64,000 nt of DNA from Limnohabitans parvus II-B4 (lineage in GTDB: Bacteria > Pseudomonadota > Gammaproteobacteria > Burkholderiales > Burkholderiaceae_C). This document shows, piece after piece, positions 1-8,922 of the stretch. The translations under genes were made by a program, and so were the position numbers. Below the pieces are notes generated by a model. That model saw only the letters and a program-made list of their open reading frames with translations. It did not search any database and was not told the DNA's origin. The stretch covers positions 620,001-684,000 of the forward strand of contig NZ_NESN01000002.1 of the NCBI RefSeq assembly GCF_003063455.1. The letters run 5' to 3'. Position 1 is the first letter of the stretch; every line of letters begins with the position of its first letter.

Positions 1-61
1 GAGGGTGTTGTAAAGACAGACTCTCACCGGTCGCGGTTGCTCATAAAGACCTGTTTTCTTG

Positions 62-1018
62 TCAATCTGACTGCCAAGCTGGCATGGACACCCGGTCAAG
101 CCGGGTGTGACAGAAGGGCTCCGTCATGTCCGACTTGACCTTCATGATCGCCCCCGCCAACAACGCCGCCAAGCCCACCACATTGCTCGGATGCGCCACG
201 CTGTCTGTACTCCAGAACTCGCCCACACCCGCCTGATGGATGCGTTGCAGCGCATCGCCGGCCAGCAGGGCGTGCGTCACGGCCACGTCCACGCTGGCGG
301 CACCTGCGGCCAGGGCCAGTGAGGCGGCAGTCGCCAGGGTGTGGCCGCTGCTGGCCACATCGTCCAGCAGCACCACGGCTTGGCCGCGCAGGTCGCACGG
401 CGGCAGCGTGATGCTCACGGCGTGGTCGCTGTGGCGCACTTTGCTGCACACCGCATGGGGCAGGCCGTGGGCAGAGGCGGCTTGGGTGACCCATTGCGCT
501 GATTCGCTGTCGGGCCCCAGCAAGAAAGCGCCGGGGCGGTGCTGCGCAATCCAGTCGCCCAGCAGCGGTGCCGCACTCAGCGTGATGGCTTGATGGGCCG
601 GCACGGCTTCGGCCAAAGTGGCCACCCGGTGCAGGTGCGGGTCCACGGTGATGACCGCGTCAAACAGCGTGGCCAACCAGGCACCCACGATGCGCTGGCT
701 GATGGCTTGACCGGGGGCAAACGCCATGTCTTGCCGCATGTAGGCCAGATAGGGCGCGACCAGGCTGAGGTGTTGTGCGCCCAACTGGCGGGCGGTCGGC
801 GCGGCCAGCAGCAGCTCGGTCAGTTTGTCGCCCGGCTGGTGCAGGCTGCGCAGCAGCACCACACGCGGGGGCAAGTGCGCGGGCAGGGTCAGCTGGATTT
901 CGCCATCGGGAAAGCGGTGGCGTTTTATCAAGTGCGGCATCAGTTCTGCGGCATCGGCCAGACGCAGGGCGGCGGGGGTTCCGTCTTCAAAGTAGAGCAA
1001 TGCACCGCGTTCAGACAT
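62..1018 (-). CDS. Ribose-phosphate pyrophosphokinase-like protein (PRPP synthetase family)
   Basis: This 318-residue protein resembles the PRPP synthetase/phosphoribosyltransferase fold. Visible are FPDGEIQ near residue 37, the ATP-site segment YMRQD (about 93-97), DPHLH (about 126-130) and the PRPP loop VVLLDDVASSGHT (about 205-217). The start at 1018 (MSERG) is chosen because the reading frame upstream overlaps the phosphorylase gene and is low-quality sequence. It lies 13 bp downstream of the phosphorylase gene and is probably co-transcribed with it. The last 16 or so codons (CHTRLDRV...) are translated from a dispersed palindromic repeat, so the C-terminus looks extended by repeat insertion. 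True PRPP synthetase activity is not certain; another ribose-phosphate ligand or a salvage role is possible. Confidence 0.8.
   Translation of the reverse strand: MSERGALLYFEDGTPAALRLADAAELMPHLIKRHRFPDGEIQLTLPAHLPPRVVLLRSLHQPGDKLTELLLAAPTARQLGAQHLSLVAPYLAYMRQDMAFAPGQAISQRIVGAWLATLFDAVITVDPHLHRVATLAEAVPAHQAITLSAAPLLGDWIAQHRPGAFLLGPDSESAQWVTQAASAHGLPHAVCSKVRHSDHAVSITLPPCDLRGQAVVLLDDVASSGHTLATAASLALAAGAASVDVAVTHALLAGDALQRIHQAGVGEFWSTDSVAHPSNVVGLAALLAGAIMKVKSDMTEPFCHTRLDRVSMPAWQSD
81..113. repeat. Half copy of the 70-bp two-hairpin element inside a coding 3' end
   Basis: The segment carries GGCATGGAC followed by the stem ACACCCGG / CCGGGTGT and the TGACA end. It corresponds to the right half of the element described at 14946, 38764 and 47030. 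It lies within the last codons of the PRPP-synthetase-like gene. Confidence 0.75.
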
Positions 1019-1031
1019 CCGCACACCTTCT

Positions 1032-2618
1032 TCAAAACTCGACAAACACATGCGGCACTTCATCGGCCTGGCCCAGCGTGTAGCCGCTGGCTTTGCGGCA
1101 CAGCTGCGCGGCAAATTCCAGGTCGCTCGGGTAGGCGGCGTGCACGCGAAACAAAGGCTCGCCTTGTTTGACGCTGTCGCCCAGTTTGTGCAGCAGATCC
1201 ACCCCGGCGCTTTGCACTTTGGGCGCACCGGCCATGCGGGCCACGCGGGCAATCTGCAGGTTGTCGATGTCAATCACTACGCCGTTGGCAGGGGCGCACA
1301 CCTCCAGCGTGAGCGCGCCCAGTGGCGGGTGGTTGTGGTCAAACGGGTGCGCACCTTGTGCGGCGATGATGGCCTGCATGCGGCTGAGCGCCCGGCCGGA
1401 GTCGAGGATGTCGCGGGCAATGGCAAAGCCGTCACCACCGCGCACATCGGGGCTGGCTTCGATCAGGCGACCGGCCAGCCGCAGCGATTTTTGGCGCAGG
1501 TCGTTGGGCGCACGCGGGTCGTTTTCGAGCACGCGCATCACGTCGCGGGCTTCGAGCATGGGGCCCACGCCCTGGCCCACCGGCTGGCGCCCATCGGTGA
1601 TGACCACTTCAAGCGACAAGTGCATGCGCGAGGCCACGTATTCAAACAACCGGCGCAGGCGCTGCGCATCGGGCATGGAGCGCACCTTGGCCGTGGGGCC
1701 GATCGGGATGTCGAGCACCAAATGGGTGGAGCCCGCCGCGATTTTCTTGGACAGGATGGAAGCCACCATCTGCGCGGGCGAGTCCAGCGACAGCGGCCGT
1801 TCGACCGCGATCAGCACGTCGTCGGCCGGCGACAGATCGGCCGTGCTGCCCCAAGCCAGGCAGCCGCGTTGCGTGCGCACGATTTCGGCCAGTTTTTCAA
1901 AGGGCAGCTCCACATTGGCCAGCACTTCCATGGTGTCGGCCGTGCCCGCGGGCGAGGTGATGGCGCGCGATGAGGTCTTGGGGCACAGGATGCCGTAGGC
2001 CGCCAAAATGGGCACGACCAGCATCGAGGTTCGGTTGCCGGGGATGCCGCCGATGCAGTGCTTGTCGACCACCAGCGGTTCGCGCCAGTCCAGACGGCGA
2101 CCGGCATTGACCATGGCCTCGGTCAAGAAGTAGACCTCTTCGCGGTCCATCTCGCCGCGGTTGGTGGCCACCACAAAGGCCGTGAGTTCGATCTTGGAAT
2201 AGTGGTGCGCGGCGATGTCCTGCACGATGGCGTGGAAGTCTTGCTGGTTCAGGCGTTCACCGTCGATCTTGCGAAACAGCGCCTCCATCGATGCCGGGGG
2301 CTCGGCTTGTGAGACCGAAGCCGTGTGCCCGTCAGGGATGCCCAAATGCCGGAAGGCGTCTTCGGACAAGCCCACTTCGCCGCAGGCCACGATGCTGTCG
2401 TCGTCCACCACATTGAGCGTGGCCAGCACATGCCGCCCGTTGGCCTGCACTTGTATTTTGGACAGCGCCTGAAAGCCTTCGGCCCGGTAGACCGCGCAAT
2501 TGCGGTTGAGGTAGGCCACGTTTTCGCGGTAGGTGTCGATGGCCACACGGCGCAAGGACAGGGGCGAGGCCCGGTCGGCAGGGCTGGATGGCAAAGCGGA
2601 GGGGGATGACGAGTCCAT
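1032..2618 (-). CDS. Thymidine phosphorylase / AMP phosphorylase family protein
   Basis: This 528-residue protein belongs to the nucleoside phosphorylase family with an extra N-terminal domain (about residues 1-100), as in archaeal AMP phosphorylase; E. coli DeoA (about 440 residues) lacks it. Core signatures include [27 protein letters not shown] (phosphate and ribose site, quoted from about residue 185) and [21 protein letters not shown], with a C-terminal alpha/beta domain. Family members cleave thymidine or NMPs with phosphate to give a base and (deoxy)ribose-phosphate. Its partner downstream is a PRPP-synthetase-like gene, which suggests nucleotide salvage through ribose 1,5-bisphosphate or PRPP. 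Substrate choice cannot be read from sequence alone. Confidence 0.85.
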   Translation of the reverse strand: MDSSSPSALPSSPADRASPLSLRRVAIDTYRENVAYLNRNCAVYRAEGFQALSKIQVQANGRHVLATLNVVDDDSIVACGEVGLSEDAFRHLGIPDGHTASVSQAEPPASMEALFRKIDGERLNQQDFHAIVQDIAAHHYSKIELTAFVVATNRGEMDREEVYFLTEAMVNAGRRLDWREPLVVDKHCIGGIPGNRTSMLVVPILAAYGILCPKTSSRAITSPAGTADTMEVLANVELPFEKLAEIVRTQRGCLAWGSTADLSPADDVLIAVERPLSLDSPAQMVASILSKKIAAGSTHLVLDIPIGPTAKVRSMPDAQRLRRLFEYVASRMHLSLEVVITDGRQPVGQGVGPMLEARDVMRVLENDPRAPNDLRQKSLRLAGRLIEASPDVRGGDGFAIARDILDSGRALSRMQAIIAAQGAHPFDHNHPPLGALTLEVCAPANGVVIDIDNLQIARVARMAGAPKVQSAGVDLLHKLGDSVKQGEPLFRVHAAYPSDLEFAAQLCRKASGYTLGQADEVPHVFVEF

Positions 2619-2684
2619 GGCTTTCAGCCTACACCCAAAACGCCCGTTGCGGCGGGTCTGCCGAGTCTCAGGCCTTGCAGTGGC

Positions 2685-3887
2685 TCAATGCCTGCGCAGA
2701 AAAAACTGCGCCGTCGCGCCGGTCAGGGCAAACGCCAGCATCATCCAGCCCAGGTTGACCGCGCCTTCGTGGGGCACCAGACCCACCAGATAACCCCCAG
2801 TGGCCCCGGTGAGCTGCTGCATGAGGCCCGCCACGGCAGCGGCCGATCCGGCCAGTGCGGGCAGCACACCCACGGTGCCCGCCAGCGCAGGCGGGTTGAG
2901 CAGACCATGGCCAAAGCCCAGCAAGAGCAGCGGCAAGGCCACAGCCAGCGCCGTCTGCACGCCAAACAGCCCCAGCGCCAGCATCACGACCAGGCCACCC
3001 AACGTGAGGGCCTGGCCCCAAGCCATCACGCGCGATTCGCCCGCTTGCTGGATGAGCCTTGACGTCATGAAGTTGCCCAGAATGTACGAAACGGGCACGG
3101 CCATGATGAACCAGCCAATCCCATCCGGGCCAATGCCGTAGCCTTTGAGCACGATGGGCGCACCGCCGAGAAAGACATAAAACGTGGCGGTGGTGGCGGC
3201 CAGGATGGTCACATAGAGCAAAAACCGGGGCTCGCGCAGCAGCCGTGCATAAGCGCCGAGCATGGCGCGCAGCCAGTGGCCTTGGGGCGCGGGTGGTTTG
3301 GCCACGCGGGGCAGGCCCCACCAGGTGGCCAAAAGCAGCACCGCCGCCAACACCGCCAGCAGCACAAAGTTGGTTTGCCACCCGTAACGCACATGGATCT
3401 GTCCGCCGATCAGTGTGGCCAGCGGCGGGCACATGCCCAGCGCCATGCCGATGTAGGCCATGACCCGGGTGCGTTGTGCGCCGGTGAACAGGTCTTGCAC
3501 CATGGATCGGCTGACCACCATGCTGGCTGCGCTGCCCGCACCTTGCAGCACGCGGGCGGCTGTGAGCATGGTGATGTCGGTGGCCAGCGCCGCCATGACC
3601 GACGCCAGCCCCGCCACGGCCAGTCCCAGCATCAGGATCGGTTTGCGCCCATGGTGGTCAGATAGCGGGCCATAGACCAGTTGCAAGGCACCGTAGGCGA
3701 CGACGTAGCCGCTGAAGGTCAGCTGCACATCGGCCTGGCGGGTGTCAAAGATGGCCCCCCACTCTTGCATGGAGGGCAGGCACAAGGTCATGGCCAGCAG
3801 GCCAAAGGAGATTTGCGCCAGCAAGTTGGCGATCAGCCAACGGCCATGGGCCGGGTGTGCACCCATTTGGGCGTGTGCGTGCGGCAT
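2685..3887 (-). CDS. Bcr/CflA family multidrug efflux MFS transporter
   Basis: This 400-residue inner-membrane protein has about 12 hydrophobic segments. The MFS motif A in loop 2-3 is clear (GPLSDHHGRKP, about residues 73-83), and the following RVLQGAGSAASMVVSR segment is typical of the Bcr/CflA drug:H+ antiporter group. It lies 1 bp past the metW stop on the same strand and could be transcribed with metX-metW. Function as a drug or metabolite exporter is inferred from family; the substrate is unknown. Confidence 0.85.
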   Translation of the reverse strand: MPHAHAQMGAHPAHGRWLIANLLAQISFGLLAMTLCLPSMQEWGAIFDTRQADVQLTFSGYVVAYGALQLVYGPLSDHHGRKPILMLGLAVAGLASVMAALATDITMLTAARVLQGAGSAASMVVSRSMVQDLFTGAQRTRVMAYIGMALGMCPPLATLIGGQIHVRYGWQTNFVLLAVLAAVLLLATWWGLPRVAKPPAPQGHWLRAMLGAYARLLREPRFLLYVTILAATTATFYVFLGGAPIVLKGYGIGPDGIGWFIMAVPVSYILGNFMTSRLIQQAGESRVMAWGQALTLGGLVVMLALGLFGVQTALAVALPLLLLGFGHGLLNPPALAGTVGVLPALAGSAAAVAGLMQQLTGATGGYLVGLVPHEGAVNLGWMMLAFALTGATAQFFLRRH

Positions 3888-3888
3888 G

Positions 3889-4473
3889 TCAGCCGCGCTG
3901 CAATTTGTAGACGGCGGTGCCGGCCATCAGGTTGGGCAGCGCCCGCACTTCCTGGCCGTTTTGCAGACCGAAGGCGTCCACCACCTGCAAGTGGTTTTTG
4001 CGGGCCAGGTCACCAAAGTCGGCAAAGGTGCCCACACGGATGTTGGGCGTGTCGTACCACTGGTAAGGCAGGCGCTTGGTCACCGGCATGCGGCCTTGCA
4101 GCACGCTCAGGCGGTTGAACCAGTGTGCAAAATTGGGGAAGGCCACAATGCCCACGCGGCCCACACGCACCGTCTCGCGCAGCATGGTTTCGGCGTTGCG
4201 CAGGTGTTGCAGGGTGTCGATTTGCAACACCACGTCAAACGATTGGTCGGCAAACAGGCTCAGGCCTTCGTCCAGGTTCAGCTGCAGCACATTCACACCG
4301 CGCTTGACGCACGCGTGCACATTGGCATCGTCCAGCTCCACGCCGTAGCCCGTGCAACCATTGTGCTTCTGCAAATAGGCCAGCAAAGCCCCATCGCCGC
4401 AGCCCAGATCGAGCACGCGGGCGCCGTGCGGCACGAGTCGCGCAATGGCTTGCATGATCAGGGGGTCGCTCAT
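3889..4473 (-). CDS. metW: Methionine biosynthesis protein MetW
   Basis: This 194-residue SAM-dependent methyltransferase-fold protein has motif [13 protein letters not shown] near residues 20-31 and the MetW-typical segment [20 protein letters not shown]. Its start codon overlaps the metX stop by 4 bp (ATGA), the usual metX-metW arrangement in proteobacteria. MetW works with MetX in homoserine acylation for methionine synthesis; its exact biochemical role is poorly defined. It should be co-regulated with metX by the SAM-II riboswitch upstream. Confidence 0.93.
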   Translation of the reverse strand: MSDPLIMQAIARLVPHGARVLDLGCGDGALLAYLQKHNGCTGYGVELDDANVHACVKRGVNVLQLNLDEGLSLFADQSFDVVLQIDTLQHLRNAETMLRETVRVGRVGIVAFPNFAHWFNRLSVLQGRMPVTKRLPYQWYDTPNIRVGTFADFGDLARKNHLQVVDAFGLQNGQEVRALPNLMAGTAVYKLQRG

Positions 4474-5621
4474 GCGGCACCTCCTTCGTTCAAGGCATGG
4501 GCCATGTTGTCAAAGTAAGAGCGCACCACGTTCAGGTAACGCGCATCGTCGAGCAGGAAAGCGTCGTGCCCGTGCGGTGCGTCGATCTCGGCGTAGCTGA
4601 CGTCACGGCGGTTGTCGAGCAGGGCCTTGACCATCTCGCGGCTGCGGGCTGGCGAAAAGCGCCAGTCGGTGCTGAAACTGACCAGCAGAAATTTGCAGGT
4701 GGCGCGGGCCAGCGCCTTGGACAGGTCGCCGCCAAAGGCACGCGCCGGGTCAAAGTAATCGAGCGCCCGCGTGATCAGCAAATAGGTGTTGGCATCAAAG
4801 TACTCGCTGAACTTGTCGCCCTGATACCGCAGATAGCTCTCGATCTGAAATTCCACTTCTTGCGTGGAGTATTTGTAGCCGGTGGCGTTGTGCGTGACGG
4901 CCTCGCGCAGCTCGCGGCCAAACTTTTCATTCATCACGTCGTCGCTCAGGTACGTGATGTGGCCGATCATGCGGGCGATGCGCAGGCCGCGCTTGGGCAC
5001 CACGCCGTGCTCGTAAAAGTGCCCGTCATGAAAATCAGGGTCGGTCACGATGGCGCGGCGGGCCACTTCGTTGAAGGCGATGTTCTCGGCATTCAGGTTG
5101 GGCGCGCTGGCCACCACCACCGCATGCTTGACGCGCTCGGGGTATTGCAGCGTCCAGCTCAGAGCCTGCATGCCGCCCAAGCTGCCGCCCATCACGGCGG
5201 CCAGTTGTTCAATGCCCAAGGCGTCGAGCAGTCTGGCTTGCGCGTTGACCCAGTCTTCCACCGTGACCACCGGGAAGTCAGCGCCGTACACACGGCCCGT
5301 GTCAGGGTTTGCATGCGGGCCCGTGGAGCCAAAGCAAGAACCCAGGTTGTTCACGCCGATCACGAAGAATTGGTCGGTGTCCAGTGACTTGCCGGGACCG
5401 ATCATGTTGTCCCACCAGCCGGTGTTGTGGGGCTGGTCTGCATACACGCCCGCCACATGGTGCGAGGCGTTCAGGGCGTGGCAGATCAGCACGGCGTTGG
5501 ACTTGTCGGCATTGAGCGTGCCGTAGGTTTCGTAGCTCAGCGAATAGCCATGGATGGACGCACCGCTTTGCAAAGGCAAAGGGGCTTCAAACAGCATGCT
5601 TTTGGACTCGGCGATCAGCAT
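4470..5621 (-). CDS. metX: Homoserine O-acyltransferase (MetX)
   Basis: This 383-residue alpha/beta-hydrolase acylates homoserine in the first committed step of methionine synthesis. The nucleophile is Ser147 in GGSLGGMQ; an Asp (STDWRFSP) and a His ([10 protein letters not shown]) complete the triad near the C-terminus. [16 protein letters not shown] is also characteristic. Whether acetyl- or succinyl-CoA is used cannot be decided, since many proteobacterial MetX proteins are succinyltransferases. No good Shine-Dalgarno precedes the ATG at 5621; an ATG at 5597 is an alternative start. A SAM-II riboswitch and a terminator lie directly upstream. Confidence 0.93.
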   Translation of the reverse strand: MLIAESKSMLFEAPLPLQSGASIHGYSLSYETYGTLNADKSNAVLICHALNASHHVAGVYADQPHNTGWWDNMIGPGKSLDTDQFFVIGVNNLGSCFGSTGPHANPDTGRVYGADFPVVTVEDWVNAQARLLDALGIEQLAAVMGGSLGGMQALSWTLQYPERVKHAVVVASAPNLNAENIAFNEVARRAIVTDPDFHDGHFYEHGVVPKRGLRIARMIGHITYLSDDVMNEKFGRELREAVTHNATGYKYSTQEVEFQIESYLRYQGDKFSEYFDANTYLLITRALDYFDPARAFGGDLSKALARATCKFLLVSFSTDWRFSPARSREMVKALLDNRRDVSYAEIDAPHGHDAFLLDDARYLNVVRSYFDNMAHALNEGGAA

Positions 5622-5640
5622 CGAAAGTGTTCAGGTGTGC

Positions 5641-5681
5641 AAAAAACAAAACCCGGCTTCGCAGTCAGCTGGGCCGGGTTT
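5641..5681 (-). terminator. Intrinsic terminator in the metX leader (riboswitch expression platform)
   Basis: Read on the minus strand, the stem AAACCCGGC / GCCGGGTTT is followed by TTTGTTTTTT and then, about 20 nt later, the metX start. A terminator placed between an aptamer and a start codon is the layout of a transcription-attenuating riboswitch. Confidence 0.8.
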
Positions 5682-5700
5682 CAGTGGGTTGAAACACACG

Positions 5701-5766
5701 CCATTTAGCTGAATTTCGGGACTCTGGTGGTTCCGGCGCCCGCAATCGGGTTCAAATCGGCGCATC
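5701..5766 (-). promoter_or_regulatory. SAM-II riboswitch aptamer upstream of metX
   Basis: On the minus strand the sequence reads GCGCC-GATTTGAACCC-GATTGC-GGGCGCC, then a variable linker, then CAGCTAAATGG. The P1 stem (GCGCC/GGCGC), the GATTT loop, ATTGC and the distal GCTAAA match the SAM-II (metX) class I know from alpha- and betaproteobacteria. The linker (L3) is longer than in the well-studied metagenomic metX aptamer. A -10-like TATACT lies just upstream (about 5773-5778). SAM binding would lower metX-metW expression. Confidence 0.85.
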
Positions 5767-5810
5767 AAGCAAGTATAAGGGCGAAGGCCCCGCCCACGTC
5801 AGGAGCACGC

Positions 5811-6626
5811 ATGTCAGAACTTTATGGCTCGGACGCCTACAGTCCCGTCGAAATCGCCCGCCGCATCGAGTCCGTGGGCGAGACCAAGGCCCGCATGGCA
5901 TGGCTGCCGCTGGCTTTGCTCGGGGTGCTGGCCGGGGCTTTCATCGGCTTGGGGGCCATGCTGTTTGTGTTGGTCAAGTCCGACCCGACGCTGGGCTTTG
6001 CCGCCAGTGCTGTGCTGGGCGGTTTGGTGTTCTCGGTGGGCTTGTTCATGGTTGTGGTCGCCGGGGCCGAGTTGTTCACCGGCAACAACCTGATCGTCAT
6101 GGCTTGGGCAGATGGCCGGGTCAGCGCGGCGCAGGTGCTGCGCAATTGGGGCATCGTGTGCCTGGCCAATTTAGTGGGTGCGGCCGCTCTGGCGCTGTTG
6201 GTGTTCGCCAGCGGGCATGCCAATCTGAATGGCGGGGCGATTGGGCACAAGGTGGTTCAGATCGCCGTGGCCAAGCAGGAGCTGCCGTTTGTCACCGCTT
6301 TGCTGCGCGGCGTGCTGTGCAATGTGCTGGTCTGCATGGCCGTGTGGATGGCCATGGCCGGGCGCAGCGTGGTCGACAAGGCCGTGGCCGTGATGCTGCC
6401 GGTGATGGCTTTTGTGGCGGCCGGTTTTGAACACAGCATCGCCAACATGTACCTGATGCCGCTGGCCATGCTGCTGCAGCACGGCGACCTGACGGGCTAC
6501 CCCGCCGTCACTTGGAGCGGCATGCTGGGCAATCTGGTGCCTGTGATCCTGGGCAATGTGCTGGGCGGTGCTGTGCTGGTGGCCGGGGTTTACCATGTCA
6601 TTTACAAACGCCGACCGCAGGCCTGA
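5811..6626 (+). CDS. Formate/nitrite transporter family channel (NirC/FocA-like)
   Basis: This 271-residue membrane protein has six hydrophobic spans. The FNT signatures AELFTGNNLIV and GFEHSIANMYLMP are both present. The start at 5811 follows AGGAG with good spacing; an in-frame codon further upstream would run into the metX leader. FNT channels carry formate, nitrite or small monovalent anions with protons across the inner membrane; which one is not determined by sequence. It is divergent from metX, so its promoter must overlap the metX riboswitch DNA. An ammonium transporter follows on the same strand. Confidence 0.85.
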   Translation: MSELYGSDAYSPVEIARRIESVGETKARMAWLPLALLGVLAGAFIGLGAMLFVLVKSDPTLGFAASAVLGGLVFSVGLFMVVVAGAELFTGNNLIVMAWADGRVSAAQVLRNWGIVCLANLVGAAALALLVFASGHANLNGGAIGHKVVQIAVAKQELPFVTALLRGVLCNVLVCMAVWMAMAGRSVVDKAVAVMLPVMAFVAAGFEHSIANMYLMPLAMLLQHGDLTGYPAVTWSGMLGNLVPVILGNVLGGAVLVAGVYHVIYKRRPQA

Positions 6627-6782
6627 CAGGCTTCAGCTGCCCCGGTCTTGCAGTGCGATCACGCACCGAATGCCAAATGCCGGTCTAAGGGAAAGTGTCC
6701 AGATGGATGCATTGCGCGAAGTGGCAAAAGGACCGGCTCTGATGTACCATTTTTGGGCGCATGCTGGATGTGCATCAATTTG

Positions 6783-6796
6783 GGCCTGCTTCTTGC
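6783..6796 (+). promoter_or_regulatory. Candidate sigma-54 (-24/-12) promoter for amt
   Basis: GG at 6783-6784 and GC at 6795-6796 are separated by 10 bp in the context GGGCCTGCTTCTTGCTTT, about 75 bp before the amt start. This fits the TGGCACG-N4-TTGC pattern with three mismatches. Sigma-54/NtrC control of amt genes is common. No clear NtrC site was found, only GGTGC and GCACC half-sites nearby. Confidence 0.35.
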
Positions 6797-6869
6797 TTTT
6801 GTTTGGTGCGCCGAAGGCTTTTGGAGCCTTTATGCACCAATTCAATTCAAAAATTCTCAAGAGACGGTC

Positions 6870-8072
6870 ATGGAAGCACTGAAACAGGGCGCGGATGCGC
6901 TATTTATCTTGTTGGGCGGCATCATGGTGTTGGCCATGCACGCTGGTTTTGCCTTTCTGGAGCTGGGAACGGTTCGTAAAAAGAACCAGGTCAATGCACT
7001 GGTCAAAATCCTGGTCGACTTTTCTGTCTCCACCGTGCTTTATTTTGTGGTGGGCTACAGCGTCGCTTATGGCACCACCTTTTTTGTGGGCGCAGAGCAA
7101 TTGGCCGCCAAAAACGGCTACGAGCTGGTCAAGTTCTTCTTTTTGCTGACTTTTGCTGCAGCCATTCCGGCCATCATTTCGGGCGGCATCGCCGAGCGGG
7201 CCAAGTTCTGGCCCCAGCTCATCGCCACAGCGGTGATCGTGGGCTTTGTCTATCCTTTCTTTGAAGGCATCGCCTGGAACCAGCACTTTGGGGTGCAGGC
7301 CTGGATCAAGGCCGTCACGGGTGATGAGTTTCACGACTTTGCTGGCTCGGTGGTGGTGCACGCCATGGGCGGTTGGATCGCGCTGCCTGCCGTGGTGCTG
7401 TTGGGTGCCCGTTACAACCGCTACCGCAAAGACGGTGTGGTGTCGGCACACCCGCCATCGAGCATCCCGTTTCTGGCTTTGGGCTCCTGGATTTTGATTG
7501 TGGGCTGGTTTGGCTTCAACGTGATGAGTGCCCAGACGCTGGACAAGATTTCGGGTTTGGTGGCGGTCAACTCGCTGATGGCGATGGTCGGTGGCACCTT
7601 GGTCGCCTTGGTGTTGGGCAAAAATGACCCGGGCTTCGTGCACAACGGTCCTTTGGCCGGTTTGGTGGCCGTGTGTGCGGGATCGGATTTGATGCACCCA
7701 TTTGGTGCGTTGGCGGTCGGTGCTGTGGCCGGCGGTTTGTTTGTCGTGATGTTCACGTTGACCCAAAACAAATGGAAGATCGATGATGTGCTGGGTGTCT
7801 GGCCATTGCACGGCGTTTGCGGTGCGTGGGGCGGTATTGCGGCCGGCATTTTTGGGGCACAAACCCTGGGTGGATTGGGCGGCATCAATTTGACGGCACA
7901 GCTGATTGGCACGGCCATGGGTGTGGCTTGGGCTTTGTTGGGCGGATTTGTGGTCTATGGCGTGCTGAAATTGACTTTGGGCTTGAAACTCAGCCCCGAA
8001 GAAGAGTTTGATGGCGCTGATTTGACCGTCCACAAAATCAGCGCCACACCTGACCGTGAGGTGAGCTGGTAA
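6870..8072 (+). CDS. amt: Ammonium transporter (Amt family)
   Basis: This 400-residue inner-membrane protein conducts ammonium/ammonia. The twin-histidine pore is visible: SVVVHAMGGW and PLHGVCGAWGG. FFLLTFAAAIPAIISGGIAERAKF is the characteristic central block. The start at 6870 (MEALKQGADALF) is preceded by AGAGAC; starts further upstream would add an unusual Cys-rich tail, although ATG 6768 would add a hydrophobic stretch that could be a signal peptide. No glnK is adjacent. The neighbouring nirC-like gene suggests a nitrogen-uptake grouping. Confidence 0.9.
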   Translation: MEALKQGADALFILLGGIMVLAMHAGFAFLELGTVRKKNQVNALVKILVDFSVSTVLYFVVGYSVAYGTTFFVGAEQLAAKNGYELVKFFFLLTFAAAIPAIISGGIAERAKFWPQLIATAVIVGFVYPFFEGIAWNQHFGVQAWIKAVTGDEFHDFAGSVVVHAMGGWIALPAVVLLGARYNRYRKDGVVSAHPPSSIPFLALGSWILIVGWFGFNVMSAQTLDKISGLVAVNSLMAMVGGTLVALVLGKNDPGFVHNGPLAGLVAVCAGSDLMHPFGALAVGAVAGGLFVVMFTLTQNKWKIDDVLGVWPLHGVCGAWGGIAAGIFGAQTLGGLGGINLTAQLIGTAMGVAWALLGGFVVYGVLKLTLGLKLSPEEEFDGADLTVHKISATPDREVSW

Positions 8073-8112
8073 AACAACAGATTTGTGCTGCAAAGCACAT
8101 TCTGCGGGGCTT

Positions 8113-8141
8113 CGGGGGAATACCCCTTGCGTTTTTTTTTG
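8113..8141 (+). terminator. Probable terminator after amt
   Basis: A short GGGG / CCCC hairpin with an AATA loop (GGGGGAATACCCC) is followed by TTGCG and a run of nine T. It lies about 40 bp after the amt stop. Confidence 0.55.
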
Positions 8142-8300
8142 TTTTATCGCTCATAATTAATAGACTTCACTGTCAGAAGCAGCGAAGTCATGTTTGCGGT
8201 GACCAGATCAGTTTCGCTTTCCTTCCGATGTTTTCAGGTTTGTTGAATGCGTTTTCGGAGCTCCATCGCTTTTATCTCTGTGTTTTGAGGAGTCCCTTTC

Positions 8301-8852
8301 ATGGGCAACAAACTTTACGTCGGCAACCTGCCTTACTCCGTTCGCGACGGCGATCTGGAACAAGCCTTCGGTGAATTCGGTGCTGTGACCAGCGCCAAAG
8401 TCATGATGGAACGTGACACTGGCCGCTCCAAAGGCTTCGGCTTTGTGGAAATGGGCAGCGATGACGAAGCCCAAGCTGCGATCAACGGCATGAACGGCCA
8501 GCCATTGGGCGGCCGTAACGTGGTGGTCAATGAAGCTCGCCCCATGGAAGCACGCCCTCCCCGCACAGGTGGCGGCGGCTTTGGTGGCGGTGGTGGCTTC
8601 GGCGGTGGTCGCCGTGAAGGTGGCGGCGGCTACGGCGGCGGTCGCGAAGGCGGCGGCGGTGGTTACGGCGGTGGCCGTGAAGGTGGCGGTGGTGGCTACG
8701 GTGGTGGTCGTCGCGAAGGCGGTGGCGGCTACGGTGGTGGCGAAGGTGGCGGTGGCGGTTTCCGCAGCCCCTACGGCGCTGGCCCACGTGGCGGCGGTGC
8801 TGGCGGTGGCGGTCGCCGCGAAGGCGGTGGCGGCTACGGCGGCGGTTACTGA
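8301..8852 (+). CDS. Glycine-rich RRM RNA-binding protein
   Basis: This 183-residue protein has one N-terminal RRM (about 3-80) with RNP2 LYVGNL (5-10) and RNP1 KGFGFVEM (44-51). A long Gly-Gly-Gly-Tyr/Arg tail (about 88-183) is built from near-tandem GGYGGGREGG units. It resembles the cold-inducible RNA-binding proteins of betaproteobacteria and cyanobacteria, thought to act as RNA chaperones. GAGGAG precedes the ATG. A leader of about 130 bp without other features could carry post-transcriptional control, as in cold-shock genes; this is inference. The tail is encoded by GGY-rich low-complexity DNA that is open in several frames. Confidence 0.9.
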   Translation: MGNKLYVGNLPYSVRDGDLEQAFGEFGAVTSAKVMMERDTGRSKGFGFVEMGSDDEAQAAINGMNGQPLGGRNVVVNEARPMEARPPRTGGGGFGGGGGFGGGRREGGGGYGGGREGGGGGYGGGREGGGGGYGGGRREGGGGYGGGEGGGGGFRSPYGAGPRGGGAGGGGRREGGGGYGGGY

Positions 8853-8893
8853 TTCAAGCACCCGGCCAATCTGACGATTGGCCATTGAATCCT

Positions 8894-8922
8894 GACAAAG
8901 CCCTGCACTGCAGGGCTTTGTC
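8894..8922. terminator. Bidirectional terminator between rbp and lptC
   Basis: A near-perfect palindrome, GACAAAGCCCTGCA / TGCAGGGCTTTGTC, lies between two convergent genes. A TTTGTCGTTT tract follows it on the plus strand. Confidence 0.85.

Noticed and set aside
5731..5760. tRNA-like T-loop GGTTCAAATC near a CCGGCGCC stretch
   Set aside because: No acceptor, D or anticodon arms can be formed. The segment is the reverse strand of the SAM-II aptamer.
8208..8885. Ala/Thr-rich open frame antisense to the RRM gene
   Set aside because: Produced by the GGY-rich repeat tail. The RRM frame is clearly the coding one.
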